A stretch of 64,000 nucleotides of DNA from Vanessa cardui (GCF_905220365.1 NC_061136.1:7853702-7917701), one strand, 5' to 3'; shown: positions 1 to 13,761, counted from the stretch's first letter. The notes: generated by a model from the letters alone, not told the origin. Numbers and translations are program-made.

Positions 1-485
1 TCAGGCATAAAGATATCGTGGTTTCCTTTGATATATTTGTACTGCGCGACAAAGTCATGTCTGGCCTGTGACGGTAAATAAGCAATCGGCAGAATATCAA
101 CACATAAAATTATTTCTTATTACAAATGTTTCTCAATAGTTAAATTTAGAATCATTTGGAGTGATTCCTCAACAGTTTCTATGTTTGAAAGCAGACCACT
201 ATTTGTTTGATAAGCATCTGGTGTATTTTGGAGCTCGGTTGCGGTCGTCGACCCTCTGAACAGATATCAAACTTCAACTGTTGTTTCAATATGTTTAAAT
301 TCAAACTGATACGTTTGTTATTCATGTCGATATTAATAATTTAAACACAACATTCACTTTCAAATTAGCGTATTATTCGAATGTTTGTCTTAGGCTGTTT
401 AGATAATTTATGATTAATTATAGTTCATGATATATGAAATACTCATTAGTAAACTATATACTAAAATATGATATAAATAACTAAC
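1..485. other. Non-coding, nothing recognised
   Basis: AT-rich sequence with no ORF or known repeat seen. Confidence 0.6.
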
Positions 486-500
486 CCAGATACCAACATA
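486..500. repeat. Left target-site duplication of the SINE at 501-807
   Basis: CCAGATACCAACATA, repeated exactly at 808-822. Confidence 0.85.
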
Positions 501-807
501 CAACAAACAACAACAACAACAGCTTGTAAACTTCCCATTGCTGAGCTAAGGCCTCCTCTCCCCTTGATCGGATCATAATCCACCACGCTGTTCCAATGCG
601 GGTTACTTGAATACATATGTGGCAGAATTTCTATGAAATCAGACACATGCAGGTTTTCTTGGGATGTTTTCTTTCACCGCCGAGCACGAGATGAATTATA
701 AATAAAAATTAAGCACATGAATATTCAGCGGTGCTTGCTTGGGTTAGAACCCGCAATGATCGGTTAAGATGCACGCGTTCCAACCACTGAGCCATCTCGA
801 TTTATAC
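501..807 (-). mobile_element. tRNA-derived SINE (family B), with target-site duplication
   Basis: Read on the minus strand, the element starts with a tRNA-like head. The A-box-like TGGCTCAGTGGTTGG is at 795-781 and the B-box-like GGGTTCTAACCC at 752-741, then a body and a TTG-rich tail at 501-525. Exact 15-bp direct repeats CCAGATACCAACATA flank it at 486-500 and 808-822. It was therefore inserted by a LINE-type mechanism. It should have been transcribed by RNA polymerase III. The short ORF at 461-646 is chance. Confidence 0.85.
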
Positions 808-822
808 CAGATACCAACATAT
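808..822. repeat. Right target-site duplication of the SINE at 501-807
   Basis: Exact copy of the 15 bases at 486-500. Confidence 0.85.
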
Positions 823-1189
823 TTTAAAATAATTTTATAATTGAATCATAGTTAGCGGTGAACTCTATGAGATAGATCAACATACTGTACTACAGGAGTA
901 TATGTATTAATAAGTTCTACAAAAAGTCCACAATGGTATGTGTCTACCTATCAGGGATAACTCATTTTTACGATAAATATTGGCTTATTTACAAGGGAAT
1001 TGAAAGCAACAAAGGATTAATCCTTATCCAATTAGGAACCCTAAATACATTATGCATTTAATATAAACCAATATGGCCCTTTACAGCATTTTATTGATTA
1101 ATATATTTGAAGATATTACAAATTTATAAAGCAGGAATATAGCGGTTTGTTAAACGCTATAATATTATATACTAATATAACGGCTTTCT

Positions 1190-1245
1190 TCTTCCGCATT
1201 ACACACGAGTGACGCCGGGGCGGGCCGCTAGCGTGGTGATAAAAT
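1190..1245 (-). repeat. Fragment of repeat family G
   Basis: The reverse complement reads GCTAGCGGCCCGCCCCGGCG, then CGTGTGTAATG, matching the start of the family. It explains the isolated GC-rich spot here. Confidence 0.55.
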
Positions 1246-1556
1246 CAATTAATAAAATTGAAACTCTTTGTTAATTATTTTCATAGACGTAAAAAAGATT
1301 TATTTATATATGGTATATATTTAATGAAAAACTACTTTAAAAATTGTGGCTACGTTTAATTTGTAAAGTAACATGTTGTTTGTGTTTATTTAGGGTTGTC
1401 TTTTGTGTAACATGTGATCCAAACTTAGCCCTTTGTCCGACGAGCTCACGGTGGTTTTCTTATCAGTTCGTCCCTTCACTAATACATCATGTTATTCTGA
1501 AGGTAAAACTAAAACGTACATATATCTCATGTGTTTTAGGGAAACCATTACAAATT

Positions 1557-1581
1557 AATGTTAATTAATTAATTAATTAAA
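1557..1581. repeat. TTAA microsatellite
   Basis: About six TTAA units. Confidence 0.9.
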
Positions 1582-3309
1582 TAATATTTTTTTATTTATT
1601 TAATTTAAAGAATAAATACAGATTATATATAGACAAAAAAATGTTGAGTGCAACAATTTATTTAATATATAGATGTGTGCGTCACTACTTGTACTTCGGT
1701 AAGGAAACAACAAAAAAACACTCTCAAGGGTGTTGGAACCATGTCAAATAATCTTCATACAATTACTGCGTTAAACATTTAACCAACATTAGCTATTAAT
1801 GAAAATGTATTTATATAGCTTCCTATGATATTGAATTATGCTATCTCATTATTAAAATGCGATCCAATATTTAGCTTAGCGTCCTTTGAGTAGCTTTAAA
1901 TATTACTCGAAAAGGGTAAAATAGCCCAAATGTTTACACATCGCTCGCCTTCCTACTTTTAAACGGAGTAGTTTTCAGTTTAAAATTCATAGCGTAGCTT
2001 TTAAACTCAGTTACATTCTGAATATTCTGTGAGCTTTTGAAATGAGTCTTTGGCTGTTTTAATATGGTAGTTAATGTGTAAAATTTAATGATTGCCGTTA
2101 CATAATAAGAACACGTTAAAAATAATTTCAAGTTGAAGTACATTTTACAAAGTGACACATTTTGAAATTGTTATTATTTATCCAGTTTTATATGGATCAC
2201 TAAGCAGATAGGCTTATCGAGCTTTTCGCTAAAACTGTAAACGATACTATTCTGTAACAGTAAATAATGTACAATTTTTATATAACACAGCGCACGTGAT
2301 CGCTGCTCTCAGGCGGCACATTGCTTTAGACTTAATCGAGAAATGTTATAACGACGGTAGCTTATTTGCATACAATATTTATAAATTACACCTACTGACT
2401 ATACTTTTCTTGTGAAGCAAACTGTCTGTTACTGAGAACTGAATGATGAATCAAGTATTCAAGTTTGAGATATGTCTGTTCCTTAGACACTGGAGTCCGA
2501 ACTCAATTAAAAACAATAAACTGCTTTAAAAACTAGTTTTATATTAATAATTCTAGTAATATAATTTATACATTAATTCATTGCAAAAAATAGTTCGTAA
2601 GTGAATAAAAAAAAAGAAGGTCACAGAACATTCGATTTTATACATTACTTTTTCTATTTAAATATTGTAAAAAAAAGATTTTATATATAATGAAATCATG
2701 TTAATTAAAATTGAATTCATAGATATAGATATTATCAAATAAAAATCGCAGGCGCGAACAAGATAAGTACCACATACTATAACTATTTGTGTAACATATA
2801 GTCTTAGACATGCTGGTAAAATTTATTTTACTAAATGAAAATTTAAAAAATCGATATTATACACAAAATTAGTCGTTTACCAAAACGATATATTCGATTA
2901 ATATTATTAATGGACTTTGTAATATTTAAAACATATTGAAAACTAAATATTAGGTTAACGAATTTACATGGACACTTACACCCGAACATGATATTGTGGC
3001 TAAAATAATACAGTACCGATAATGACGATGCATTTCACTTTACCTTTAGCATGTAGTTCGTAGAAATAAGGTCGGATGTTATTCAAAGCTTAATCACGAA
3101 TATAAGATACTGTTACGACTAACACAGGCACTGAGTTCATTCAGCGAAATATTTTATGTATAACAGCTTCAATTTTTATAAATTTTTTTTCATTCTGATT
3201 TCGTTTGGGTACAATTTAGATTTGATCTAGTAAAATTATTTTCATTTCCTTCTTTAATGAATATTGTGCGATTTATATAAACTGGTTACTACCGTTTTTA
3301 CCAATTTTA

Positions 3310-3490
3310 TTTATTACTAGCGATCCCCTCCGGCTTCGTATAGGTGTAATGCTGATACTGAATGGTTTGAATATAACTACAGAATTTGTTTATATATGTA
3401 TTATATACAAAAACCTTCACTCACCTTCACTTCATCTATTAAAAAAATTCATCAAAATCCGTAAGCGACTTTGTTTATACTATGTAATGT
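3310..3490 (+). repeat. Dispersed lepidopteran repeat (family G)
   Basis: It begins ACTAGCGATCCCCTCCGGCT and TAGGTGTAATGCTGATACTG and ends near CGACTTTGTTTATACTATGT. I recognise it as a decayed copy of a very common lepidopteran repeat whose intact form has CCCGCCCCGGCTTCGC. Its mobile class is not clear to me. Confidence 0.65.
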
Positions 3491-4828
3491 TGACACTTTA
3501 AAATTAGGTAATACACTGTAAATGTTTAATTTCTGGGATCGTGGCTTTACTAGAGAAGGTTATGGAGTGTTTTCTATCAGGTCTACTCCAATGCGAGTTG
3601 GTGGTGTGGTAAATATTTATTCGACATTATATTTATTTTAAGTTATTTATTCTTATTTCAGAATTCTTGTATTTATTTACTTCTAAAGTATAAGAAAATA
3701 TATTCTATGGTATTCTGGAATAAGAGAGCTAATATCGTGGACAGAATATACACTATCTCTTTTTGCAGAACAGGGTTATATTATATGTTATTTGTAACCT
3801 CAACTCTTAAGTATATGTCAGTATAAGTTTATGTATTTAACAATTAAAGTATTATGAAAAGATTACTTTTTGCAACTGGATGTTCGCAGCGAATTCGTTA
3901 AAATAGAGGAATGTTTTAGAATTTTATGACTTACCTCGCATGTTAGTATTTTTCGTGAGAATAAGCATAAACCTTTTAGCCGGCTAAAGAAGAACATTTT
4001 TAAGATAAAATGTATATGTGTGCGTATGTATATAACATGTTAAATTTAGTGTATACATAATATTAATGTCAGGGTCTTTCGTTAAAGGTTACTTACAAAA
4101 AGTTTTATAAAGAATTATAAACACCTTGGGAATGAAAAGATTGCATTAAGACCGTTAAGTAACAAAAAAAAAACAAAAGGAATCCTGCCAAGTTTCTTTC
4201 GGCAAGTCTTCGCAGGTCTTATGTATATTTTTTTTTTCGAGCCGCTGGTATGTTTTTAATAATAAAGAAAGGTCTAGGTCTCGGCGAAATATTATAATTA
4301 TTTCAATTCGTAGGCAGAACTTTATCTTAGAAACTGTAATTTTGTAATTAAAATTAAAATTTATTCTTAACTACTAAGTCATTTTAAAATATTGCAACTG
4401 GGGATTACTCAGGTCGAGAGTGAAAAGACGAAGGTAGTCAGAATAAACTTTATAGAGATTCTAACAAAGTCAATTGTTTTTAATACTGTTAATAATTATA
4501 ATCTGTGACTTAGTGTAGAAATACTTTTATTAATTTATATGCTAATTAAAACAAATAACCAGTCACATTAAAATATCAAGTCATTAAGAAAATCGCTCAA
4601 AAATATTCAAATAATTTGAAAACTTATTTATTTGTTATAAGATTATAATCATTAAATGAAATTTAAAAAATCTAATACATGAACTAATTATAAAGTAGAT
4701 ACTGAGTAATATTTAACAGATGCATTACGAAGACTGTGATTACGACAACACACTTTAACATACAGACTTTAAGTATTATTATTTTATGTTGCAAATTAAG
4801 TTTAACGATAAGTCTGTACCTAAGGCAT
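3491..4828. other. Non-coding AT-rich stretch
   Basis: No gene or repeat recognised. A possible trace of the SINE body is at 3,590-3,612. Confidence 0.55.
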
Positions 4829-4985
4829 CGAATATCTGGTTACGAAGGGAAAATAAACTCGCTAACTATCTCAATCGCCTGTGGACACGGCAGTTTGTTT
4901 GCGTTTAATTATTCTACGTGATTGGAACTCTGGCCCAACTATGTAACAAGGTGATGTATTGTCGGGCCGATATGCAAATAAAAAA
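4829..4985 (+). repeat. Dispersed repeat family E, copy 1
   Basis: ATATCTGGTTACGAA, CGCCTGTGGACACGGCAGTT and TGTTTGCGTTTAATTATTCT also occur, slightly changed, at 13,762-13,925. The ORF at 4,736-4,921 runs through it and is not a gene. Confidence 0.6.
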
Positions 4986-5374
4986 ACAATTACAAATTTG
5001 ATCTACCAATTATATATTGAAATCCCTGAAAATATGTCCTTATTAAAATAAAACCCTCCGTTCGAATAACAGTTTGTAAATGTCACGCTCCCAGTAGTGT
5101 CAAAGGCCTAAAGGCTTAAAACTCATCCCAGAATATTGCTCCAATCCGGGTCTATAAATAGTTTTTAAAAAACTTTTTTTTTATTAATATTTTATTAACG
5201 CAACGTTATTAATGTCATGCATTTTCACAAGCTAACAGAATCTAGTAAGCTATATTCTAGTTAAAATGCTACAAACGGGACTTTTTTTTATTTCAATAAA
5301 AAACTCCAAATAAACAAAATGGACGATGAGCTAACAACCACGATCGAGTTATATATTTAGATCAAACCAAATTA

Positions 5375-5480
5375 TTAAATGTCAAAGTAAACACTACCAT
5401 AGGCTCGGAAAAGAAACTACCCTAATCTCAAAAGAAACGCCGAAAGAAACTCAGTGGGCTTTTCTTTGTCATTTTATGAT
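5375..5480 (-). repeat. Repeat family D, decayed minus-strand copy
   Basis: AACACTACCATAGGCTCGGA and CGAAAGAAACTCAGTGGG match the reverse complement of family D. Confidence 0.5.
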
Positions 5481-5779
5481 TCTTTACATATATTTGATAT
5501 CACAAAGAAATAGCCAGGAGGCGATCGTTTCATTTCCAAGGTAGCACTCCTTGTAAATGAAACCACAGAAGAAATAAAATTTTTCTCTACAGATAGAAAT
5601 TACGAAATATCCTCCAACCTTTATATTTTATACACCTGTACTAGTTTATTGTAACAGGTGCACTCCATGAAACAAACATTGGATATTTATAAATAATCTT
5701 ATTTAGTTTTAATAAAGATTTTAATGATTAACATTTTACAAAACCACACATCCGTAGCGTATTGGTGGATTCCGTGCCG

Positions 5780-5900
5780 TGTTGACGAGAACAGCGTGGT
5801 GAAATATGCTTCTGACCTTCTCTTCAAAAGAAAAAGGAGGCTTTAGCCCGGCAGTGAGAAATTTACAGGCTGTAGAAGTTGTTCTTGTATACCGTATTCT
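5780..5900 (+). mobile_element. Decayed SINE family B fragment, opposite orientation
   Basis: AACAGCGTGGTGAAATATGC, GGAGGCTTTAGCCCGGCAGT and TTACAGGCTGTAGAAGTTG are the reverse complement of the SINE body and tail. This copy is therefore on the plus strand, unlike the others. Confidence 0.65.
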
Positions 5901-7422
5901 TCAAAAAACAAGACTAAGAGGGGAGAAAATTTAACTGGCTTTAGGCGTACTCTTAAATAATATATTGCAACTTTTAAAGATCTTAAATTAAAATACAATT
6001 CACTTCAGAGCAAATCAAGGAAAAAGGTTATCAGCTGTAAACCGAGCTGATTGCCTTTCTTTCACGTAATCTCCTATGTTAATACAATTACAACCACGAA
6101 AGGGAAGCATTACATTAGCTCGAAGGGAAAAAGATAAAACATATGCCTACTTACGACTGTTTTAATCAACACACTCTTAAATCAATTCATTTAATTAGAA
6201 AAAAAGCGTTTACATATGGGTATATACAGTATTATCATATATATGTCGAAGCGTCAAAAAGTTTAATTAAGATTTTTTTTATCCTACGTACTGGCGACGT
6301 GAGTATGATGTAATACACATGATAGCGAAAAAATGAAGATTTCAAACAATATCGGAGGAAAGTAAATTTTGAATATCATCATATCTGATAACGAGCTGAT
6401 GCATAACTCCTCGTAATATATATATACTAATCAAAAGGTCCATCCAAAGAAAAAATGATCTATCCGAGCGAGCTTAGATCCAAGTAAGTATCACTGAGTC
6501 TTAAATGTTTAAGTTGTGTTTATAATTTATCTTATGCTTGGCGGTGATTTCTGAAATATGAATGTACACCTACCCGCAGTGTCCCGAGGTGGTAGAATAA
6601 ACAAGTAGCTCTCTCTTTAACAGATGGGTCCTTTTTGTGTATGTTTATAAAATAGGAAACGGGTTATCTATATAATAATACGAGAAGGAAATTTTTTGTA
6701 CCCTTTTCATAAGGAGCAGTATAGAAAGCTCATATTTTTATGTAATATGGATTATATGGAATATGGAAATACATTAAGGGAAGAAAACATAACAGGTCAC
6801 ACAAACATACACACTTATTTCATATAAAGGTTCCTTCATCATAATTCGTCATGGTTATTGTACATGTGTATGGACAAGTTGATTTAATTGCTAAACATAA
6901 ATTAAGTCTGAATTTATGAAATACTTAACCAATAATATAATAATAGCTCAAGAGATAAAATATTTATTTACAAAGGGCCATTAAAAACATTTACATATTT
7001 ATTACACGCATTCTAAAATCTGTCAAATATATATAGGGAATATTGTTACACGATGTTGAATGAAACGAGTAAGCGCCAGGACATTTTCGGCGGTTTCGAC
7101 GTTTTGGTCGCGAGAAAACTATTCTCTATAGCAATCTAGCGCTATATGTTTTAATAGTTTGATAAGATGGTATAATGAAGATTTATCGCGGCAGCGAACT
7201 TTAGTTCTAGCTCTAAGCAGTATTTGAACAAATTGTTTACATGAACGTTCCTGTCTATTGAAGTATACATAGGAGACGGTGCGTCTTCGCCTTAAGACCA
7301 GCTCGTACGCCGTGACAACAAACGACATCAAGATTATAATACTATCATCCACCTCTATACGGCTTTTCTATATTAACTGTTTAATGTTTACGTGTATAAA
7401 TGTATTAGAAATGTAAATACAG
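5901..7422. other. Non-coding AT-rich stretch
   Basis: No repeat recognised. The 77-codon minus-strand ORF at 7,119-7,352 has no family match that I know. Confidence 0.55.
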
Positions 7423-7434
7423 ATTTTCATATAA

Positions 7435-7737
7435 CGTAAACAAACAGGCTGTAAATTTCCCACTGCAGGGATAAGGCCTTCTCTTCCATTAAGGAGAGGG
7501 TTTGGAACGTATTAGACCACGCTGTTCCAATGCGGGTTGGTGTAATGCACATGTGGCAAAATTTCGATGAAATTAGACACATGCGTTTCCTCATGATGTT
7601 TTCCCTCACCGCTGAGCACAAAGATGAATTATATATAAACACAAATTAAGCACATATATAGTGGTGTTTGCCTGGGTTTGAAACCGCAATCATCGGTTAA
7701 GATGCACGCGTTCTAACCACTGGACCATCTCAGATAA
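7435..7737 (-). mobile_element. tRNA-derived SINE (family B), with target-site duplication
   Basis: Same family and orientation as 501-807. Minus-strand A box TGGTCCAGTGGTTAG is at 7,727-7,713 and B box GGTTTCAAACCC at 7,685-7,674. Direct repeats ATTTTCATATAA lie at 7,423-7,434 and 7,738-7,749. The B box keeps its central TTCAAA. The short ORF across it is not a gene. Confidence 0.85.
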
Positions 7738-7825
7738 ATTTTCATATAAATAATTGTAATCAATGTTAAAGCCATATGTCTTATCACATACAAGTTTAAT
7801 TAAATCTACTATACATAAGCGAAAT

Positions 7826-8000
7826 CAGCGAATTTCAAGGTCCGTGATATTTGTTAATACTAAGTTCATAGCCATCAACGACAAAGCGTGGACTGCGAAT
7901 TTTAAACTTCCTTATCACCAGATGGAAATGAATTCTGTGACACGAAGTTATGGTGACACTGTTACTAACATGATCCTACGTTTTGTTGACTCGGATATTG
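7826..8000 (+). repeat. Weakly conserved segment, family K copy 1
   Basis: GGAAATGAATTCTGTGACAC, then GAAGTTATGGTGACACTG, lines up with 14,868 onwards. Upstream AAGGTCCGTGATA also matches. Similarity is moderate, judged by eye. Confidence 0.35.
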
Positions 8001-8159
8001 TTAAAATTTAAACGGAATGGACCTGGTGATAACCTATGATTTTTATATTATCCCGTTCGGAAAAGGGCTATCTGATGATTAGTGTTCACTAGCCTATAAG
8101 CAATATTTACCATCATGATGACGTTATACTTGCTCACCTTTTAAACGGAAATATAACAT

Positions 8160-8300
8160 TACAATTTTTAGAGTTCCGTAGTCTACTAGGAACCCTTACA
8201 GTTTCGTCATGTCTGTCCGTCTGTCTTTCCGTCTGTCTGTCCTGGCTCGTTCTCCGCCCTTTCTGCACCGATGGCCACGAAAATTGGTGAAGAGATGTAT
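8160..8300 (+). repeat. Dispersed repeat with CTGTCCGT-rich core (family C)
   Basis: GAGTTCCGTAGTCTACTAGG, GGAACCCTTACAGTTTCGTC and a CTGTCCGTCTGTC microsatellite-like core. This is a familiar lepidopteran repeat, with no ORF. Confidence 0.6.
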
Positions 8301-9085
8301 ACTGATAATCCAAAAATTGGTTTTAAAAATTATCGAAAAATAATTATTTATTAATAAGTTTGGGTGGTACAAACCCAGGCCGTTTTGTATATCCTACTTG
8401 GAAGTAAACTATGTTCTTATGAACAAAACAATAATTAATTTCAATAGTTTCATGATGATTTGTGAAATAATTATAAACCCAAAGTTTGTCTAGCAATGAA
8501 CGTGACTAAATAGTACAGAATCTCAAAATTAACAGAGATTTAATATTTATCTGATAACATTATACAAATAATCATTTTAATTTAGTACTTCAACAAACCA
8601 GTCTGTTATATAGAAGCCCATTTTTGTAAAATCATATTATTTTTACGGTATATTATATTTTACTTTCGTATCTGTCAATTCAAGATCAAAATCAAAATAT
8701 AATTAATTCATAAGATATTTCTTTGTTTATTTTGTTTATGGTTAGTTTTATCTCATAATAAAATATCAACTTTCATACGAAAGTGAACATGTTATATAAA
8801 AGTTGAGGTTTTTTTATGAATATTCTCCCTACGCGCTTCAAACAACATAACATATTTTAGAGGGTTGCGGGTTGTATACGCCATCTATAATATACATGTT
8901 TGATGTCGCTCTTGGAATAGTTTAACATTATAGTGGATAAATAGCTATAATATGTATTTATTAATTTTATAATTACTTAGTAATTGCAGTGAGTATAAAT
9001 AACAAATATAATTTCTTTTTTCAAAGATGATATGTTTTGGATGCATAATATTTAAAAGCATTTATTCGATCATTTATTTTTTATA
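8301..9085. other. Non-coding AT-rich stretch
   Basis: GGGTGGTACAAACCCAGGC near 8,364 may be a scrap of repeat family A; nothing else is seen. Confidence 0.5.
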
Positions 9086-9216
9086 TGAGTTTCTTGCCGG
9101 TTCTTCTCGGTAGAATCTACTTTCCGAATCGGTGGTAGCTTCACTTAATTGTTATATGACGATTCAAAAGTGCTCGTAAAATCCCACTTGAATAAAGTTT
9201 ATTTTGATTTTGATGT
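9086..9216 (+). repeat. Repeat family D, 3' terminus of a retroelement
   Basis: CTTGCCGGTTCTTCTCGGTA, GGTGGTAGCTTCACTTAATT and a TTTTGATTTTGAT end. This terminus is widespread in Lepidoptera and ends in short TTTTGA repeats, as RTE-like elements do. Close copies lie at 50,543 and 44,440. No ORF is attached. Confidence 0.75.
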
Positions 9217-11489
9217 ATAACATATGAGTATCATATAATAGGTTTTGTTTTTCAATGCATAATATTTTAATGTGTATAGAATTATTATCTTTAACATAAT
9301 TTAATAAATGAAAAAAAATCGAATGAAGTATTCATTGTGAGTACCATATATGAAATAAACATATAATTTGATTATTGTTAACATTACGTTTAACATTTAT
9401 TAACTGAGATTAAATAGTATTAAGGATAAACGTAATGACATTCAGAGCAAATCCTATCTATCATTTAAATCTAAAAAGAGGGCAATGTTTTGAACACGTA
9501 TCACGGAAAAACCACTGCATATTTTGATTTAATCAGCATATTTCAGAGAAGCTTTCGGCTAAACATTGTCACTATCATCTATATAAATATAATTCAAAGT
9601 ATAACGTAGCCACAACAACGCGTGGCCGGCTGTTAGTCTACAATTATATGAGTCTTGATATTTTATATCTGAATTAATTTCGCTGCATGCTTATCACATT
9701 GTATATTGTTTTATGACGTGCACCTAAACGGTAGCCATAAATCGATCCATGACATGTCCTGTCGTGTTGAACATCGCGTGTTTTATCGCAACGACTAGTA
9801 TTATACAGCTTCCCATTCTCGTGCTCAATTACCTGACATTGTTTTATTTGTTGATGCTAGCTTTATAAATGTCGTCTATTATTGAAAAATTGTATGTTTA
9901 AAATAATGAAACGTGATTATTCTTGATAATTGAAGTCGTTCACAACCATGTAAGTTACTTTTAATTGTATTCTCCCATAACTATATAAATATGTATTACT
10001 CCAGTGAAAGAATCATAAAATTTAAATGTTTTAGTTTTGAAGAAAAAGCACTTAATCACGCGCGAGAAATTGATAAATTTTAATTTTACTATTATTATGA
10101 GTATTTCAATACATTATAAAAAAGTTTTCATAAATTGTTCGTAGTTTTTTTTTGTCTATATAGATAGCTATGACTATTAAATAGATATTCGCAAAATTTG
10201 CACGATATGAATACAATCAATGTATGGGATAAATAAAAAAATAGTATTTACTTACGATATTTTTTAGTACTCAGCTGATAATAAGCTGCTCCAGACAAGA
10301 CGAGTGATTTTATGTTACACCAAAATATCTGAACGAAACAGTTTAAAAGTGTAGTTATAGCATTATGTATTAATACAAATTATTAAAGTAAGGACATTGT
10401 ACAGATGCTTTGGAAAATATTTGACTCAATGCACTCAAAGATAAAACTTTATCCTTTAAATTTAATAAATATCACAAATCGCGGTTCTGGATTCGATTCT
10501 CATTATTTTGTTCTTTCCGTCAAATAATTCTTAGCAGGAAGCTTGTACAGCCAATGTCTTGCATGTGATTACTCTCTGGACTTTTATAATGTATAACTCT
10601 ACTCGTCAGGCTTTAACTACAGAGAAATAGAGAGATCACATTTTTGACGTACAAATTTTATACGATACATTTTAATATTTCTCCTGCGTATTCGACTAGT
10701 CGATAACCCTCCACCCAAAACCGATAAAAATAATGCAGATAATTTATACTTCTAAAGGACTTATAAATCATTATTACATTAAATAACATACTGTTAACGT
10801 TTTATATTATAATATTAATTAATATTAGTCACAACTTCACTACCTAACATAATTATAATAATGAGCCCATCGATGATATTGATGTTGCATGTTATTACTA
10901 AAACTACATTGTTTTTCGTACATAGTTGTTAATCACGGGTACACGAAAACGAGACGGTACATTGTAAATATTTTAGTTATAAACCATTAATTAAATTATA
11001 GTAATTAGATTTCAACTTAGGTTGTTACTTATGCATTGTAGCAAATGCCTCATTAGTTGAGTCTAATCTTTTAGATAGACGTTCATTGTTAATATATTTA
11101 AATGCCGCTAAATACAGCTAATATATTTTGCTACGTCAATGCCTATTAAAATATATTAGAATAAATACAACATCTCAATAGATGTTCATATTTAATGATT
11201 ACTATATTATTTTACATAATATTATACGTTATATATAAAATGTAAAACAAATATAAAATTATTTAGTACGCTAAAGTCACACTAAGTTATCATGTATAAG
11301 GATAAAAGTGGTGAGCAAATTTGTTCCTATCGGTTATAGCGACATGTTACTGAAAACTTTTGGCGAAGTAAGTTTGTTGGGAAGAAGGAAGTGCAGTTAA
11401 GATAAAAAACAATAGAAAGCAAAATACTCTATGATGTAGTTTTGTATCAAAATCTTACATTAACTTACAGAATTATTATTTATATATAA

Positions 11490-11550
11490 TCTGGTAAGTG
11501 AATTCATACCCAGGCGAGTTTGCACAAAAACTCACCACTAAATATACCGC
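11490..11550 (-). repeat. Repeat family A, end fragment
   Basis: CATACCCAGGCGAGTTTGCA followed by CAAAAACTCACCACTAAAT matches the distal end of family A. Confidence 0.5.
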
Positions 11551-12639
11551 TTATTTAACTTTATATTCTAATAATACCTTATATTGTGGTGTAATTTAAT
11601 AAAAAAGACAATGAGAAGTGCGCTTAACACGAAAATATTAAGTAGGCGTATTACTTTACATGAGTTTATCATTAGTGAGAAAAATAATAATAAAATTTAC
11701 TTAATCATAATAAGACAAATGGATACGTCATCCATTCTTCTTATAGATTTAAATTTGAATAATTTTACCTGCCCAGGTCAAAATTTTGTTGTTCGAGCAA
11801 AATTATCCAAGAAATAGTTTCGCAGTATTAATTTCGCCTATAATTTGGAATCGGTGACGTCATCTATCAAAACTGACTCGGCTAAACGGAGAGGCAGTCA
11901 AAGAAGAAGAAGAATTATCTTCTTGACTTAAAAAGCCGTTGGTTCAGGTCAACTCGTACCAGTAATATGAGCTTGTCCTATCGAATTTAATTAATGAGCA
12001 TTCAGGTCAGAATACATAGACTAAATCAAACAGACAAAGAGATTAAAAATTACTAGAATAAATCCATTGATGTGATTTTTGTTAACTTTAATGATATGTG
12101 TGGTTGCGCTAACTAATTCAAGCATGAATTTAATACCAACATCAAATTAACACGAAATAGCACAATAGGTAGTATTTGCTAACTATTCAATAATAAATCA
12201 ATCAAAATTGATGCTATTTGTATATGCCCGGCATGAGTTGCATGCTAGAGGCATAAATTTATCAATTATTTGACTATTATTAGATGATACAGAAATCTTG
12301 TAGTGTCAAAAACAACAGTACAAAATAGTACACATATAACGTAAATAAATCACAGCTATTGTTATTATATATACTCAATGGTTATTATAAATATATGTAT
12401 AACGCGTTGTTGTTTTAAATAATTACTTTATTAATCCTGTTTTTATTTAGTTTATATGTGTTTAAATTAAGATTTCTAATTCTGTTTGATTTTTATTATT
12501 ATGTATTGTTTTTGCACTTTTTAGCGTTACTGTATTAAAATATTTTTAGTTCTTCTATAATTGAAGGATAACTTTTAAACGTTATATTGTTTAATATTAA
12601 GAATATGCATGTAGTGTATATCTTGACTTACAGTTACAT

Positions 12640-12660
12640 AAAATAAATAAATAAATAAAT
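12640..12660. repeat. AAAT microsatellite
   Basis: About five AAAT units. Confidence 0.9.
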
Positions 12661-13184
12661 ACTTATTGCAATTGTTTATAAATTTAATCAATAATATCGA
12701 GACTGCTATAATGTGGCTCTGTCTGTTAATATTTTATGTATGTATTTTTTAATGCTATTGAAAGTAGTTGGGAAGAAAATATTGACCCGGGCGTTTTAAA
12801 ATGGACGAGTGAATTCTGTGTGAGAGTAATACATTTTATTAATTGTAATATTTATAATAAAACTTAATCGCAGTTCTTAAATATTTTTTTGCATAATTTT
12901 TGAAGATTATAGAAGATGCCCGATACCGCGTGGAGCAATTTTTCTCATGTAAAATTCAACAGCACGACCAAACTACAAATTATGTTCATTACCACAAACT
13001 TGAGACATGGGGTATTATGAAATGTTTTGACTATCTCATGGGAACCTTATCTTGTCGACAAAAAAGAGGCTATACATACCATACATTGACTAAATCCGGT
13101 ATATTTTTTTACATATCGAGTCGAGTTCATCATACAAAAATACATACTTTTAAAGTCTCTCAAGATCGATAGCGTCTTTTCTTT

Positions 13185-13295
13185 TTAAAGAAAAGGCTTG
13201 GAGATTATTCTGCAAATCTAATTCAGCGGGCAAATACGCATGTGTAGGATTCCTGATGTTGCCCTTCATAATCGAGGACGAGGTGAATTTGAATC
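13185..13295 (-). mobile_element. Decayed SINE family B fragment
   Basis: Recognisable by AAAAGGCTTGGAGATTATTC, a CGCATGTGTAGGATTCC-like core and CGAGGACGAGGTGAATT. These correspond in order to the SINE body. The tRNA head is missing. Confidence 0.5.
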
Positions 13296-13761
13296 TGTTT
13301 TATTATTAACTTCTTTCTCGGCTTTGTTTTGAGATTTTACTTCACTTTACTGATTGATATACTTAATAACACACGGTAATTTGTTTTAATTATGTACTGA
13401 TGATACACGTTTTTTTGTAGACAAGTTTGAATGAAATGTAATTATAGTTTCACATAATTTATAAGATGAGGTTTTGTCAACCCTATTTGAGTATATAATA
13501 CCATCACTTATTCTACCGCTAAACAACGTGTGTGCCAGTTGGGTGAATCAGTGTGCCAGTGTCCTTACTATCACAAGGATCATAACTGATTAATATAATA
13601 CATCGCCAATGTCTATATTTGAATGTGTCCACATTCCATAGGGTTTATTTCGCAGTGTATCCACTGAACGAAAAATAACTTTAATAGTAAAACTGTTGTC
13701 TATATATGTTGTGTATAACACAACAAATAACATAAGCCCTACAAATGTGATATCTGATTAC

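Larger units (their letters stand above)
823..3309. other. Non-coding AT-rich stretch
   Basis: Apart from the family G fragment and the TTAA microsatellite nothing is recognised. Two 74-codon ORFs (1,344-1,568 and 1,934-2,158) have no recognisable protein character. Confidence 0.6.
9217..13184. other. Non-coding AT-rich stretch
   Basis: Holds the family A scrap near 11.5 kb and the AAAT microsatellite. ORFs at 11,584-11,817 and 12,900-13,172 look like chance. Confidence 0.55.
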
